19,283 nt of DNA from an uncultured Clostridia bacterium (GTDB taxonomy: Bacteria > Bacillota > Clostridia > Oscillospirales > CAG-272), in contig CANBDB010000015.1 of assembly GCA_947367285.1 (NCBI GenBank), positions 1-19,283 on the forward strand, given 5' to 3'. The notes beneath the pieces were generated by a model. The model ran no database searches. It was not told the origin of the DNA and saw nothing but the letters and a program-made list of their open reading frames with translations. Below, in pieces: positions 7,032 to 14,485 of this stretch (positions are counted from its first letter, which is position 1; the number at the start of each line of letters is the position of its first letter). Made by a program: the position numbers and the translations under genes.

Positions 7032-7379
7032 ATGAAGGCAAGAATTCCAAACGGTATGGGCGGTGGCCCTTCCAATATAAACGCAATGATCAAGCAGGCT
7101 CAGAAAATGCAGGAAGATATGGCTGCTAAGCAGGCTGAGCTTGATGAGAGAGAATACGATATCAGCGCAGGCGGTGGTGTTGTAGGAGTTAAGATCAACG
7201 GTAAGAGAGAGATTCTTTCCATTGATATCAAGCCCGAGATAGTTGATCCCGACGACGTTGAAATGCTCTCCGACATTCTTGTTGCTGCAATTAACGAGGC
7301 AATTAAGAGAGTTAACGAAACTAACGAAAGAGAAATGCAGGCCATCACAGGACAGATGAGCATGCCCGGTATGTTCTAA
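7032..7379 (+). CDS. ybaB: YbaB/EbfC family nucleoid-associated protein
   Basis: A small (115-residue) DNA-binding protein that forms dimers and coats the nucleoid. The fold is recognisable: a helix with INAMIKQAQKMQEDM (16-30), then the strand run around GGGVVGVKINGKREILSIDI (48-67) and the C-terminal helix beginning with DDVEMLSDILVAAINEA. The N terminus is glycine- and methionine-rich (PNGMGGGPSN), common in Firmicute members. AAAGGA lies ahead of the ATG. It sits between dnaX and recR, 19 bases after dnaX and overlapping recR by one base in TAATG, the conserved position of this family. Its exact role in recombination or replication restart is not settled. Confidence 0.95.
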   Translation: MKARIPNGMGGGPSNINAMIKQAQKMQEDMAAKQAELDEREYDISAGGGVVGVKINGKREILSIDIKPEIVDPDDVEMLSDILVAAINEAIKRVNETNEREMQAITGQMSMPGMF

Positions 7380-7978
7380 TGTCTGCACAAATTGAGGCAC
7401 TTCAAAGGCTCGCCGAGCAATTTGCCCGACTTCCCGGCATTGGAAAAAAGAGCGCTATGCGACTTGCATATTCCGTTCTTGAACTCAGTGATGAGGAAGC
7501 GGAGAACTTTGCCAATACTATTATTGAAGCAAAGGAAAAGGTTCATCTTTGCCCCGTATGCCAAAGCTTGACGGACAAGGAGATTTGCTCCGTTTGTAAC
7601 GATATGAGCCGTGATAGAAGCACGATTTGCGTGCTTGAGGACACAAAGGCGGTGACCTCGCTTGAAAAGGTAAGGGAATATCGCGGACTTTATCACGTGC
7701 TTCACGGTGTAATTTCACCAATGAACGGCGTAACACCTGATAAGTTGAAGATCAAAGAGCTTCTTGCGCGCCTTGCGGATGACGAGATCAAGGAGATCAT
7801 TATCGCAACCAACCCAACTGTTGAGGGCGAGGCGACCGCAATGTATCTCTCAAGGCTTCTCAAGCCCTTTGATATAAAGATTACGCGTCTTGCCTACGGT
7901 ATCCCCGTTGGCAGCGACCTTGAATATGCAGATGAGGTAACTCTTTACCGTGCTATTGAAGGTAGACGTGATATATAA
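7379..7978 (+). CDS. recR: Recombination mediator RecR
   Basis: Acts with RecO (and RecF) to load RecA on single-stranded DNA at gaps. 199 residues, normal for the family. An N-terminal helix-hairpin-helix (LPGIGKKSAMRLA, 18-30), a zinc finger with Cys58, Cys61, Cys70, Cys73, a Toprim domain starting near ICVLEDTKA (about 83-91), and the C-terminal signature region ending RLAYGIPVGSDLEYADEVTL, which carries the RecR Walker B-like part. The ATG overlaps the ybaB stop (TAATG), so translation is coupled. It is the last gene of the SRP-dnaX-ybaB-recR unit and is followed at once by a strong hairpin terminator. Confidence 0.98.
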   Translation: MSAQIEALQRLAEQFARLPGIGKKSAMRLAYSVLELSDEEAENFANTIIEAKEKVHLCPVCQSLTDKEICSVCNDMSRDRSTICVLEDTKAVTSLEKVREYRGLYHVLHGVISPMNGVTPDKLKIKELLARLADDEIKEIIIATNPTVEGEATAMYLSRLLKPFDIKITRLAYGIPVGSDLEYADEVTLYRAIEGRRDI

Positions 7979-8020
7979 AAGAAAAGCATCATTCAACTGA
8001 ATGATGCTTTATTTTTTATC
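7978..8020. terminator. Bidirectional terminator between recR and the histidine kinase
   Basis: A perfect 12-bp stem, 7983-7994 with 7999-8010 (AAAGCATCATTC/GAATGATGCTTT), encloses loop AACT. Plus-strand T-run 8012-8017; minus-strand T-run complements 7978-7985. It serves both convergent operons. Confidence 0.93.
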
Positions 8021-9116
8021 TTTTAAGTATTACGGTAAAGGTGCAGCCAGCCTCTTCGTTGTTTGTGACGAAGATTTCGCCGTCCTCAAGCTCTACAATC
8101 TTTTTAACGAGAGCAAGGCCGAGACCGTTACCTTTTTGCTTGTGTGAGGAATCTTCTTGATAGAATTTATCAAAAATATGCTTTTTTCCTTCTTCTGAGA
8201 TACCGGGGCCTTGGTCCGAGATTGTAAACACAACTCTTGTGTCATATTTCGCAAGCGATATTTTTATATGGCCGCCTTGTGGGGAGAACTTAATGGCATT
8301 TGCAATAAGGTTGTCCCAAACGTGGTGAAAAATTGCTTCGTTTCCTATAATATCAGCCTCGTCGAGCTCGACGTCAAATTCAATATCCTTTTTCTCCCAC
8401 TCAGTTTCGAGGGCGAGAAGGGATTGACGAATTTGCTCGGTAAGGTCAAAGAGAGTTCTATTGGCAACGATAGTTTGATTTTCAAGCTTGGAAAGGATCA
8501 AAATACTTCCCGTAAGCGAGGAAATGCGCTGAGCATTGAAAATTATTTTATCAACGTATTCCTTTTGCTCGTTTGTGAGGTTATCGTCATTTTGAAGGAG
8601 CATGGAGTAACCCTCGATGGCGGCAATGGGAGTCTTGAACTCGTGAGAAACGTTTGAAATAAAGTCCGTTTGTATTATTTCAGTTGATTCAAGCTCCTTT
8701 GCCATCATGTTAAAGCCCGTGTAGATTTCCTGTATCTCCTTGGTGTTGTTTTTGGTCTTCAGACGTACGGAATAATCCCCGTCGGATATCTTTTCTATGG
8801 CAGCACCAACGTTTTTGATGGGGTCAATAAGCCATTTGGAAATCAAGTATGCGCTGAAAATAGAAACGAGGATGCCGAGGAGGGCAAACTCAATAAAGTC
8901 GGGCACGTCAATCATTTCTCCAACAAGGAAGGTTAAAAACTCGTCAAGACCGAGAGCTAACAAAAGGCTAGTCAAAAGTCCTACACCAACGAGAATAATC
9001 AAACGGAAGGTCAGTGTGAAGCTCTTACCGAGCTTACGTATCTCACGGAAGAGCTCTCGCTCTTGCAATGATGATTTGAGCAGGGTGCTGAGCCTTTTAC
9101 TTTTCTTTTCTTTCAT
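8016..9116 (-). CDS. Two-component sensor histidine kinase
   Basis: A membrane kinase that phosphorylates the response regulator encoded just upstream. 366 residues: a basic cytoplasmic N-terminal stretch (1-34), two membrane segments (about 36-56 and 74-94) joined by only about 17 residues, a HAMP linker (about 95-147), HisKA with NVSHEFKTP (His158 is the phosphorylation site), then HATPase with the N box HHVWDNLIANAIKFS (264-278), DQGPGIS (301-307) and GNGLGLALVKKI (329-340). The tiny outer loop leaves no room for an extracellular sensor domain, so the stimulus is probably sensed in or at the membrane. The start overlaps the regulator stop by four bases (ATGA). The signal and target genes cannot be read from sequence; the class resembles BaeS/PhoR-type kinases. 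Confidence 0.95.
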   Translation of the reverse strand: MKEKKSKRLSTLLKSSLQERELFREIRKLGKSFTLTFRLIILVGVGLLTSLLLALGLDEFLTFLVGEMIDVPDFIEFALLGILVSIFSAYLISKWLIDPIKNVGAAIEKISDGDYSVRLKTKNNTKEIQEIYTGFNMMAKELESTEIIQTDFISNVSHEFKTPIAAIEGYSMLLQNDDNLTNEQKEYVDKIIFNAQRISSLTGSILILSKLENQTIVANRTLFDLTEQIRQSLLALETEWEKKDIEFDVELDEADIIGNEAIFHHVWDNLIANAIKFSPQGGHIKISLAKYDTRVVFTISDQGPGISEEGKKHIFDKFYQEDSSHKQKGNGLGLALVKKIVELEDGEIFVTNNEEAGCTFTVILKR

Positions 9117-9784
9117 ATTTTCATTACCTTATATCCAACACCGCGCATAGTCACGATTTTGAAATCTTTGTTGTTTCTAAATCTATCACGGAGTCTTGCA
9201 ATATGTACGTCAATGGTGTGGGTATCGCTATCGTTATCGTAGCCCCAAATCTCGTCCATGAGCTGATGGCGGGTGAATATTTTTCCGGGAGATGATGCCA
9301 TTTTGTAAAGCAGCATAAACTCCTTCTGGGGAAGTACAAAGTTGTCGTTTTCAGTATAAATAGTCAATGAGTCAAGCTCGAGAATGGTCTTGCCGATAAT
9401 GAGCTTTCTATCGTTGATCATTTGCGCACGGCGGAGAAGAACTCCCACACGAAGAACCATTTCATTGATATTTATAGGCTTGATCATATAGTCATCCGCG
9501 CCCGAATTGAAGCCCTCACGCATATCGTCAAAGGCGTCCTTGGCGGTAATTATCATAATGGGCATTTGGTTTCCTGAGGATCTGAGGAGGCGCACGAGCT
9601 CATAGCCGTCAAGTACGGGCATCATTATATCGGATATTAAGAGGTCATAGTAGTCCTTATCCAGCGCGTCAAGTGCTTCCTGACCGTTGGAAACACTGTG
9701 AGTAAAATATCCGCTTTTAGTCAAAATGTGCGCAAAAAGCTGACGAAGCTCTCTGTCGTCCTCTGCTATCAGAATTTTAAACAT
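9113..9784 (-). CDS. OmpR/PhoB-family DNA-binding response regulator
   Basis: A transcription factor switched by phosphorylation. 223 residues: receiver domain with the acidic pair AEDD (7-10), phospho-acceptor Asp52 in ISDIMMP, Thr80 and Lys102 (IKP), followed by a winged-helix domain (about 130-222) with the family marks LPQKEFMLLYKMA, RHQLMDEIWGYD, DTHTIDVHIARLR and RGVGYK. All catalytic residues of a working receiver are present. It is the first gene of a two-gene operon with the kinase, overlapping by ATGA. A GGAGAG-type ribosome binding site precedes the ATG, and a promoter lies at 9815-9843. No operator repeat was noticed to show autoregulation. Its regulon is unknown. Confidence 0.96.
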   Translation of the reverse strand: MFKILIAEDDRELRQLFAHILTKSGYFTHSVSNGQEALDALDKDYYDLLISDIMMPVLDGYELVRLLRSSGNQMPIMIITAKDAFDDMREGFNSGADDYMIKPININEMVLRVGVLLRRAQMINDRKLIIGKTILELDSLTIYTENDNFVLPQKEFMLLYKMASSPGKIFTRHQLMDEIWGYDNDSDTHTIDVHIARLRDRFRNNKDFKIVTMRGVGYKVMKI

Positions 9785-9814
9785 ATTTCTCTCCTTTTTT
9801 TAGGATTTCATATC

Positions 9815-9843
9815 ATTATATCACAAAATTTACAAATAAACAA
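9815..9843 (-). promoter_or_regulatory. Sigma-A promoter of the two-component operon
   Basis: On the minus strand TTGTTT (9838-9843) and a perfect TATAAT (9815-9820) are 17 bases apart, ending about 30 bases before the response-regulator ATG. It lies just downstream of the CmpB-family gene, so the two-component operon can be expressed independently. Confidence 0.75.
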
Positions 9844-9861
9844 GTACAAATTCAAAATATG

Positions 9862-10494
9862 CTAAGAAAGGAGCTGCTTGAACCACTCAAGTCCAGATTT
9901 TTTGAATTTTATCTTCCAAATTTGCAGGGTGTTACGTTTAATTAGCATATATAGTGCGCTATTTATCATATCCAAGGTCAAAACTGTAGCAAATGATATT
10001 GCAATCACCTTGAGCGCTGTGTAATTCATGGAAGAAAATCTATCCAAAAGAGGATTGAAGATATATCGCATAAATATAAATATCAGAGATGCGAATGCGG
10101 TGCTTGTGGGAACGGAGGTATATTTTGTAATATTGAAGGGAATTATACTGTAGTCCCACCAAATGATGTCGCAAGTTATTTCAACGAGATATCCGAGAAC
10201 TATTTCACCGATACAAACGCCGAAAAAGGCAATAATAAAGTAATAAACGTATTTTTGAGTTTTGTTTGTGAAATTGGTTGCCTTTGTAAACCAAAGCGGA
10301 TTTTCCGGTGTGCCGAATAAAACGTATAGCAAAAGAATTGCAAGACCGTATCCCCACAAAAATGGGAATATCATATTCTTATTGCTCAAAAATCCGTGTG
10401 TAAAGCCTGTAAAGATGCTTTCAACGCAAAATCCCAAAAGAGACACCACAACCATGACCATAATTAATGCGTATTTGGTTTTATTTTTTGTCAT
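9862..10494 (-). CDS. CmpB-family putative ABC-transporter-type membrane protein (PF06541-like)
   Basis: A 210-residue hydrophobic protein with about five to six membrane segments (roughly 8-28, 42-60, 85-105, 130-147, 165-185). Recognisable family features are GFCVESIFTG near the N terminus, FPFLWGYGLAILL after it, and GEIVLGYLVEITCDIIWWDYS in the middle, followed by PTSTAFASLIF. Members are widespread in Clostridia and called putative ABC transporter permeases, but no transport activity is established to my knowledge. No ATPase partner lies nearby. AAAGGCGG precedes the ATG. It is alone, with the GNAT terminator upstream and no clear terminator after it, so some readthrough into the response regulator is possible. 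Confidence 0.75.
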   Translation of the reverse strand: MTKNKTKYALIMVMVVVSLLGFCVESIFTGFTHGFLSNKNMIFPFLWGYGLAILLLYVLFGTPENPLWFTKATNFTNKTQKYVYYFIIAFFGVCIGEIVLGYLVEITCDIIWWDYSIIPFNITKYTSVPTSTAFASLIFIFMRYIFNPLLDRFSSMNYTALKVIAISFATVLTLDMINSALYMLIKRNTLQIWKIKFKKSGLEWFKQLLS

Positions 10495-10604
10495 ATTAAC
10501 CGCCTTTCTGTCGATTTTATGTCAGCAATTTACTTTTTCTGTATTGTACAATATTAGTGTTAACTGAATGTCAAATGAAATTCAAGAAATGTTGATAAAT
10601 GTCT

Positions 10605-10650
10605 TTTTATTAAAAATGAAACAAACCGCCTATGTTAATGGGCGGTTTGT
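10605..10650 (-). terminator. Terminator after the GNAT gene
   Basis: A 10-bp perfect stem, 10621-10630 with 10641-10650 (ACAAACCGCC/GGCGGTTTGT), has a 10-base loop. On the minus strand it lies five bases after the GNAT stop and is followed by a T-rich tract (complement of 10605-10620). Confidence 0.8.
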
Positions 10651-10654
10651 GATA

Positions 10655-11170
10655 CTATTCGATAACGTTGTATACCTCTTTATAGAGGGTGCTTTTTATA
10701 ATATTATACGTTGGTGTGTCGATTTTTGTTCCCGAAGTCATAATGAGAAGGGGAATGGCATCGCGTCCTTCTCCAAGAGATGGTTGTATGTAGGGATATA
10801 AATTTAGATTCATGCCGTTTCTCTCGTAAAAACCAATGCGGCGGCGTGTTAGCTCGTTCTCGGGTGGCTCTACCTCAAGACAAACGATATTCGGAGATGT
10901 TTTAATTATTTCTCGCAAAATAGATGCGCCAATGCCCTTGCCCCTGAGATTTGGGGTGGTGGCAAGATGCTCCACAAATGTAAAATCATCAAACTGCCAT
11001 ATTGCCGCGATACTAACAATTTCACCATTTTCGCGCGTACAAAAAACTCGGTAAGCATCCTTTTCAAAGAGAGCCTTTTGTCCCTCATAGGAGCGAATTT
11101 CCGTATCGGGAAAGCTATCGCACATTATTTTATAAATTTTGTCAAAATCTTCTAAAAAAGCTCTATCCAT
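10655..11170 (-). CDS. GNAT-family N-acetyltransferase
   Basis: Transfers acetyl from acetyl-CoA to an amine of an unknown small molecule or protein. 171 residues when started at the ATG at 11170. The acetyl-CoA motif A is clear: LATTPNLRGKGIGASILREI (69-88), with R76-G77-K78-G79-I80-G81 as the pyrophosphate-binding loop, and a YERNGM-type motif B near the C terminus (RIGFYERNGM). Start choice: AAAGGTGG (11179-11186) lies eight bases before this ATG, while the upstream ATG (11191) and TTG (11194) lie at or inside the promoter and have no binding site. It is monocistronic, between its own promoter and terminator, and divergent from the deacetylase. The substrate cannot be inferred. Confidence 0.9.
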   Translation of the reverse strand: MDRAFLEDFDKIYKIMCDSFPDTEIRSYEGQKALFEKDAYRVFCTRENGEIVSIAAIWQFDDFTFVEHLATTPNLRGKGIGASILREIIKTSPNIVCLEVEPPENELTRRRIGFYERNGMNLNLYPYIQPSLGEGRDAIPLLIMTSGTKIDTPTYNIIKSTLYKEVYNVIE

Positions 11171-11193
11171 ACAAAAAACCACCTTTCCCATCA

Positions 11194-11222
11194 ATTATAT
11201 ACAAGGCGGCATGCTTTGTCAA
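11194..11222 (-). promoter_or_regulatory. Consensus sigma-A promoter of the GNAT gene
   Basis: Perfect TTGACA (11217-11222) and perfect TATAAT (11194-11199) on the minus strand with a 17-base spacer. The predicted start of transcription falls around 11187-11190, which excludes translation starts at 11191 or 11194. Confidence 0.92.
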
Positions 11223-11254
11223 TAATTGCAACTGTTTTTTGAAGATATTTTGAA

Positions 11255-11261
11255 CATAATA
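11255..11261 (+). promoter_or_regulatory. Possible sigma-G-type -10 element before the deacetylase
   Basis: CATAATA fits the CATNNTA -10 core of forespore sigma-G, and Bacillus pdaA is sigma-G dependent. The expected -35 position (about 11234-11239) is T-rich and does not fit GNATR well, and no sigma-A pair was found. Tentative. Confidence 0.25.
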
Positions 11262-11284
11262 AAATTAAAAAGGGGGGGAGAAAA

Positions 11285-12055
11285 ATGAAAAAATACGCTT
11301 TTAAAATAATAGCTATATGCCTTGCAATTTTTGTGTTTACTCCTTTAATGCAGGTATATGGCGCGGAATATTATTGGTATTGTAAGCGAAATTCAGAGCA
11401 CCGCCAGCCCGAAAGTGATAGTAATTTCACTTTTTTGGAAGAATATGGCGGGGTTTACGTGGACAAAAAATACGGAGATAACTCCGAGGAAAAGGTTATT
11501 TACCTCACGTTTGACGTGGGATATGAAAACGGCAACGTGGCAAAGATTTTGGACGTTATGAAGGAGGAGGGCGTGCGCGGCTCGTTTTTCATTCTTGAAA
11601 ACGTGATAAACAGAAATCCCGACCTCGTTTTGCGAATGGCAAGTGAAAATCACCTTGTTTGCAATCACACTATGAATCATAAAAACCTTGTAGGCAAGAG
11701 TGAGGAAGTTGTCAAAAAAGAGATTTTGGGACTTGAGAAGAAATATGAGGAGCTCACGGGCAAAAAAATGGCAAAATTCTTTAGACCGCCCGAGGGCACG
11801 TTTGACGAAAATCTACTGAAAACGGTACAGTCCCTCGGATACAAAACGGTATTTTGGAGCTTTGCCTATGCGGATTGGGACAATAAAGCTCAAATGTCCG
11901 AAGAAGCCGCAATGAAAAAGATAATGGATAATCTTCACAATGGCGAGATTATGCTTCTTCATCCAACGAGCGAAACAAATGCAAAAATAATGAAAAGGCT
12001 TATTGTAGAATTGAAAAATCAGGGTTACCGCTTTGCGACCCTTGACGAGCTATAA
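11285..12055 (+). CDS. pdaA: PdaA-like polysaccharide deacetylase (muramic-delta-lactam pathway)
   Basis: Predicted to deacetylate N-acetylmuramic residues so that muramic-delta-lactam, the cortex mark read by germination lytic enzymes, can form. 256 residues: a signal peptide (1-26, basic MKKYAFK, hydrophobic core, VYGA end) then a NodB-like domain. Motif 1 is TFDVGYENG (75-83): the catalytic-base Asp77 is kept, while the position that is Asp in TFDD enzymes is Val78 (Bacillus PdaA has Asn, from memory). The metal pair His128 and His132 sits in NHTMNH, with RPPEG (167-171), FWSFAYADWD (190-199) and LLHPT with His226. The YENG extension and the DW element match PdaA rather than chitin deacetylases. 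A G-rich site (11272-11280) precedes the ATG. Monocistronic with its own terminator. PdaB or another family member is possible but less likely. Confidence 0.87.
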   Translation: MKKYAFKIIAICLAIFVFTPLMQVYGAEYYWYCKRNSEHRQPESDSNFTFLEEYGGVYVDKKYGDNSEEKVIYLTFDVGYENGNVAKILDVMKEEGVRGSFFILENVINRNPDLVLRMASENHLVCNHTMNHKNLVGKSEEVVKKEILGLEKKYEELTGKKMAKFFRPPEGTFDENLLKTVQSLGYKTVFWSFAYADWDNKAQMSEEAAMKKIMDNLHNGEIMLLHPTSETNAKIMKRLIVELKNQGYRFATLDEL

Positions 12056-12056
12056 A

Positions 12057-12091
12057 GAAAAGCACCTCGTATGAGGTGCTTTTCCTTTATT
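12057..12091. terminator. Bidirectional terminator between pdaA and the ParC-like operon
   Basis: A perfect 12-bp stem, 12057-12068 with 12073-12084 (GAAAAGCACCTC/GAGGTGCTTTTC), encloses loop GTAT. A T-rich tract follows on the plus strand, and it starts one base after the pdaA stop. On the minus strand it ends the 38-residue peptide gene. Confidence 0.9.
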
Positions 12092-12094
12092 TGA

Positions 12095-12211
12095 TTAGTG
12101 AACGTGACCTGTTCCTGCGAGAAGGGAAATCACGATTGTAGCAGCGCCCAAAACCATAAGGCCTGCGAGGATGATGCAGATTACTCTGACAACTTTTGTC
12201 TGCTTGTTCAT
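12095..12211 (-). CDS. Small single-pass membrane peptide (38 residues), unknown function
   Basis: A short gene from ATG (12209-12211) to TAA (12095-12097), with AGGAG ten bases upstream. The peptide begins MNKQTKVVRV, has one hydrophobic segment (about residues 9-32, rich in Ile, Leu, Ala, Gly) and ends GTGHVH. The basic N terminus and non-charged C terminus predict an inside-to-outside orientation. It starts 33 bases after the ParC-like stop and ends against a strong terminator, so it occupies the whole gap as the last gene of the operon. I do not recognise a family with certainty; short DUF4044-type membrane peptides of Firmicutes are a possible relative. The good binding site, position and membrane pattern support it being real. 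Confidence 0.72.
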   Translation of the reverse strand: MNKQTKVVRVICIILAGLMVLGAATIVISLLAGTGHVH

Positions 12212-12244
12212 AACAGTTACTCCTATGTTAATTCAAATAATTTA

Positions 12245-14470
12245 TTAATCAAAAATCTTTTTAAGATCTTTTTCCGAAATTGCAGTTCCCGTAGCGGGAA
12301 TTTTTATTTTCTTATAACCAGTGTTGTCAAGATGCTCGGAGAACTTGTCCGTAGCTCTCGTTATCTTTTGACCCTTCTTGCAGGTGAACACGGTAGTTCC
12401 TGCGCTTCCACGGTTTGATTTAATGGGAATAAGAGAGGTCTTTACCACGATTGCCTTCTTTTGATTGTTCACAAGAAGCAAGTCATACGGCTTTTTCTCG
12501 TCCTCGTAGAATGCGGCAACTATGGGACTTGCGTCGCTATATGCGCCGATGAGCTTCTTTCTAACCGCTTTGGTTTGGTAAGAGGTGATAGGAACTCTTA
12601 CAGCCTTGCCGTTTTCAAAGAGGAATACCATATTGTGCTTTTCGGGGTAATCCTTGATGATCTTAATGAAGATCGGCTTTTCACCGGGATCCATACCGAG
12701 TTTTGCGGGCATATATTCACCCATATCACTCGCCTTGCAGTTTTCGAATTCGCCAACCTTGGTCTTGAAGCATTTGCATTGGTCGGTGAACACGATAAGC
12801 TCTGCAAGTGTGTCGGTGAACTCGTAGAATACTACCTTATCGCCGTCCTTGACCTTTTGCTCGTCGTTTCCTCGGAGCGACTGAGGAGTGATGCGCTTGA
12901 AGTAGCCTTCCTTGGTCATATAAATGTGAACGTCGCTCTTTTCAAGATGCTCCTCGTGAACGTATTCAACCACCTCGGAGTCATCCTGGATCATTGAAAC
13001 ACGGGGCTTGCCATATTTCTTCTTAACCTCGTTAAGCTGCTTTGCAATAAATCCCTTGAGCTTGAGCTCGTCCGCAAGAATTTCCTCAATTTGAGCAATC
13101 TCTTGCTGAAGCCCCTCGATTTCGCTAATTCTATTGATAATGAACTCGCGGTTGAGGTTACGGAGCTTGATGTCGGCAATGTAATCCGCCTGCACCTCGT
13201 CAATGGAGAAGCCCTTCATAAGGTTGGGGATAACGTCACTGTCCTTTTCAGTTCCGCGGATGATAGCGATAGCCTTGTCAATGTCGAGGAGAATTTTTCC
13301 AAGACCGAGAAGGAGATGGAGCTTGTCCTTTTTCTTCTTCAAGTCAAAGTTTAATTCTCTACGGCAACATTCCATACGGAATTTGATCCATTCCTGCAAA
13401 ATCTCGATAACGCCCATTTGACGGGGGGAGCCGTTTATAAGTACGTTGAAATTACACTTGAAGCTATCCTCAAGAGGAGTCATCTTGTAAAGACGCGCCA
13501 TAAGCTTTTCGGGATCGGTTCCGCGGCGAAGATCGAGAGTGAGCTTAAAGCCCGAGAGGTCGATCTCATCACGGAAATCAACGATTTCCTTTACCTTGCC
13601 TTCCTTAATAAGCTCCGTGAGCTTTTTCATAATAAGCTCAATGGAGGTGGAGTAAGGAATTTGGATAATATCTATGCAGTTTTGCGCCTTGTCATAAACG
13701 TATCTTGCGCGGATCTTTACTGAACCCGAGCCGGTTTCGTAAACCTGACGCATCATATCTCGATTGTAAATGATTGTTCCGCCGCCGGGGAAGTCTGGGG
13801 CTTTAACAATTTCGAGTATCTTATCAACGCTTGTTTTGGGATTTTTGAGAATTGCTACAGTCGCGTCGCAAATCTCAGCAAGGTTGAAGGAGCAAATTTC
13901 ACTCGCCATACCAACCGCAATACCCTTGTTCGGAGTAACGAGAACGTTGGGGAACGAGGTGGGGAGTAGAACGGGCTCCTGTATTGTGCCGTCGTAGTTG
14001 TCAATAAAGTCAACTGCGTCCTTATCAATTCCGCGGAAAAGCTCCGCGCAAAACGGGTCGAGCTTTGCTTCGGTATAACGGCTTGCCGCATACTTCATCT
14101 CGGACGAATACTGCTTACCAAAGCTTCCCTTGGAGTCAACTAAGGGATGAAGAAGCGCTTCATTTCCTCGTGTTAGACGAACCATAGTTTCATAGATCGC
14201 CGCATCACCGTGGGGGTTGAGCTTCATTGTTTGACCAACGATATTTGCGCTCTTTGTTCTATTGCCCGTGAGCAGTCCCATTTTATACATTGTATAAAGG
14301 AGCTTTCTATGAGCGGGCTTAAGACCGTCAATCTCGGGGATGGCACGAGCAACGATAACGCTCATAACGTAGGGCATATAGTTTTTCTCTATAGTTTCCG
14401 TAATGGGTTGGGGTATCGCCGGCTTATGTATTATTTCTTTCTTTTCAACAACTTTTGATTTTCTAGCCAT
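12245..14470 (-). CDS. parC: Type IIA topoisomerase subunit A, ParC-like
   Basis: The DNA-cleaving subunit of a type IIA topoisomerase. 741 residues. The N-terminal block YMPYVMSVIVARAIPEIDGLKPAHRKLLYTM (31-61) is family-defining, Tyr132 in AASRYTEAKL is the catalytic tyrosine, and PHGDAAIYE (86-94) is the quinolone-binding region. There the Ser83 position of Escherichia coli GyrA is Ala90 and the following acidic position is Glu94, as in ParC. A coiled-coil gate follows (about 380-490), then a short C-terminal beta region (about 500-741) in which I see no GyrA-box (QRRGGKG-like) motif. That suggests decatenation (topoisomerase IV) rather than supercoiling. No parE or gyrB lies beside it, which is unusual. 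It follows sua5 by 15 bases. A divergent gyrA-like paralogue is the alternative. Confidence 0.85.
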   Translation of the reverse strand: MARKSKVVEKKEIIHKPAIPQPITETIEKNYMPYVMSVIVARAIPEIDGLKPAHRKLLYTMYKMGLLTGNRTKSANIVGQTMKLNPHGDAAIYETMVRLTRGNEALLHPLVDSKGSFGKQYSSEMKYAASRYTEAKLDPFCAELFRGIDKDAVDFIDNYDGTIQEPVLLPTSFPNVLVTPNKGIAVGMASEICSFNLAEICDATVAILKNPKTSVDKILEIVKAPDFPGGGTIIYNRDMMRQVYETGSGSVKIRARYVYDKAQNCIDIIQIPYSTSIELIMKKLTELIKEGKVKEIVDFRDEIDLSGFKLTLDLRRGTDPEKLMARLYKMTPLEDSFKCNFNVLINGSPRQMGVIEILQEWIKFRMECCRRELNFDLKKKKDKLHLLLGLGKILLDIDKAIAIIRGTEKDSDVIPNLMKGFSIDEVQADYIADIKLRNLNREFIINRISEIEGLQQEIAQIEEILADELKLKGFIAKQLNEVKKKYGKPRVSMIQDDSEVVEYVHEEHLEKSDVHIYMTKEGYFKRITPQSLRGNDEQKVKDGDKVVFYEFTDTLAELIVFTDQCKCFKTKVGEFENCKASDMGEYMPAKLGMDPGEKPIFIKIIKDYPEKHNMVFLFENGKAVRVPITSYQTKAVRKKLIGAYSDASPIVAAFYEDEKKPYDLLLVNNQKKAIVVKTSLIPIKSNRGSAGTTVFTCKKGQKITRATDKFSEHLDNTGYKKIKIPATGTAISEKDLKKIFD

Positions 14471-14485
14471 TTTTCAATGTCCTTT

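Noticed and set aside
10543..10574. Promoter for the CmpB-family gene (minus-strand TTGACA at 10569-10574 and TACAAT at 10543-10548)
   Set aside because: The spacer is 20 bases, too long for a reliable sigma-A promoter, and no better -10 is found at 16-18 bases.
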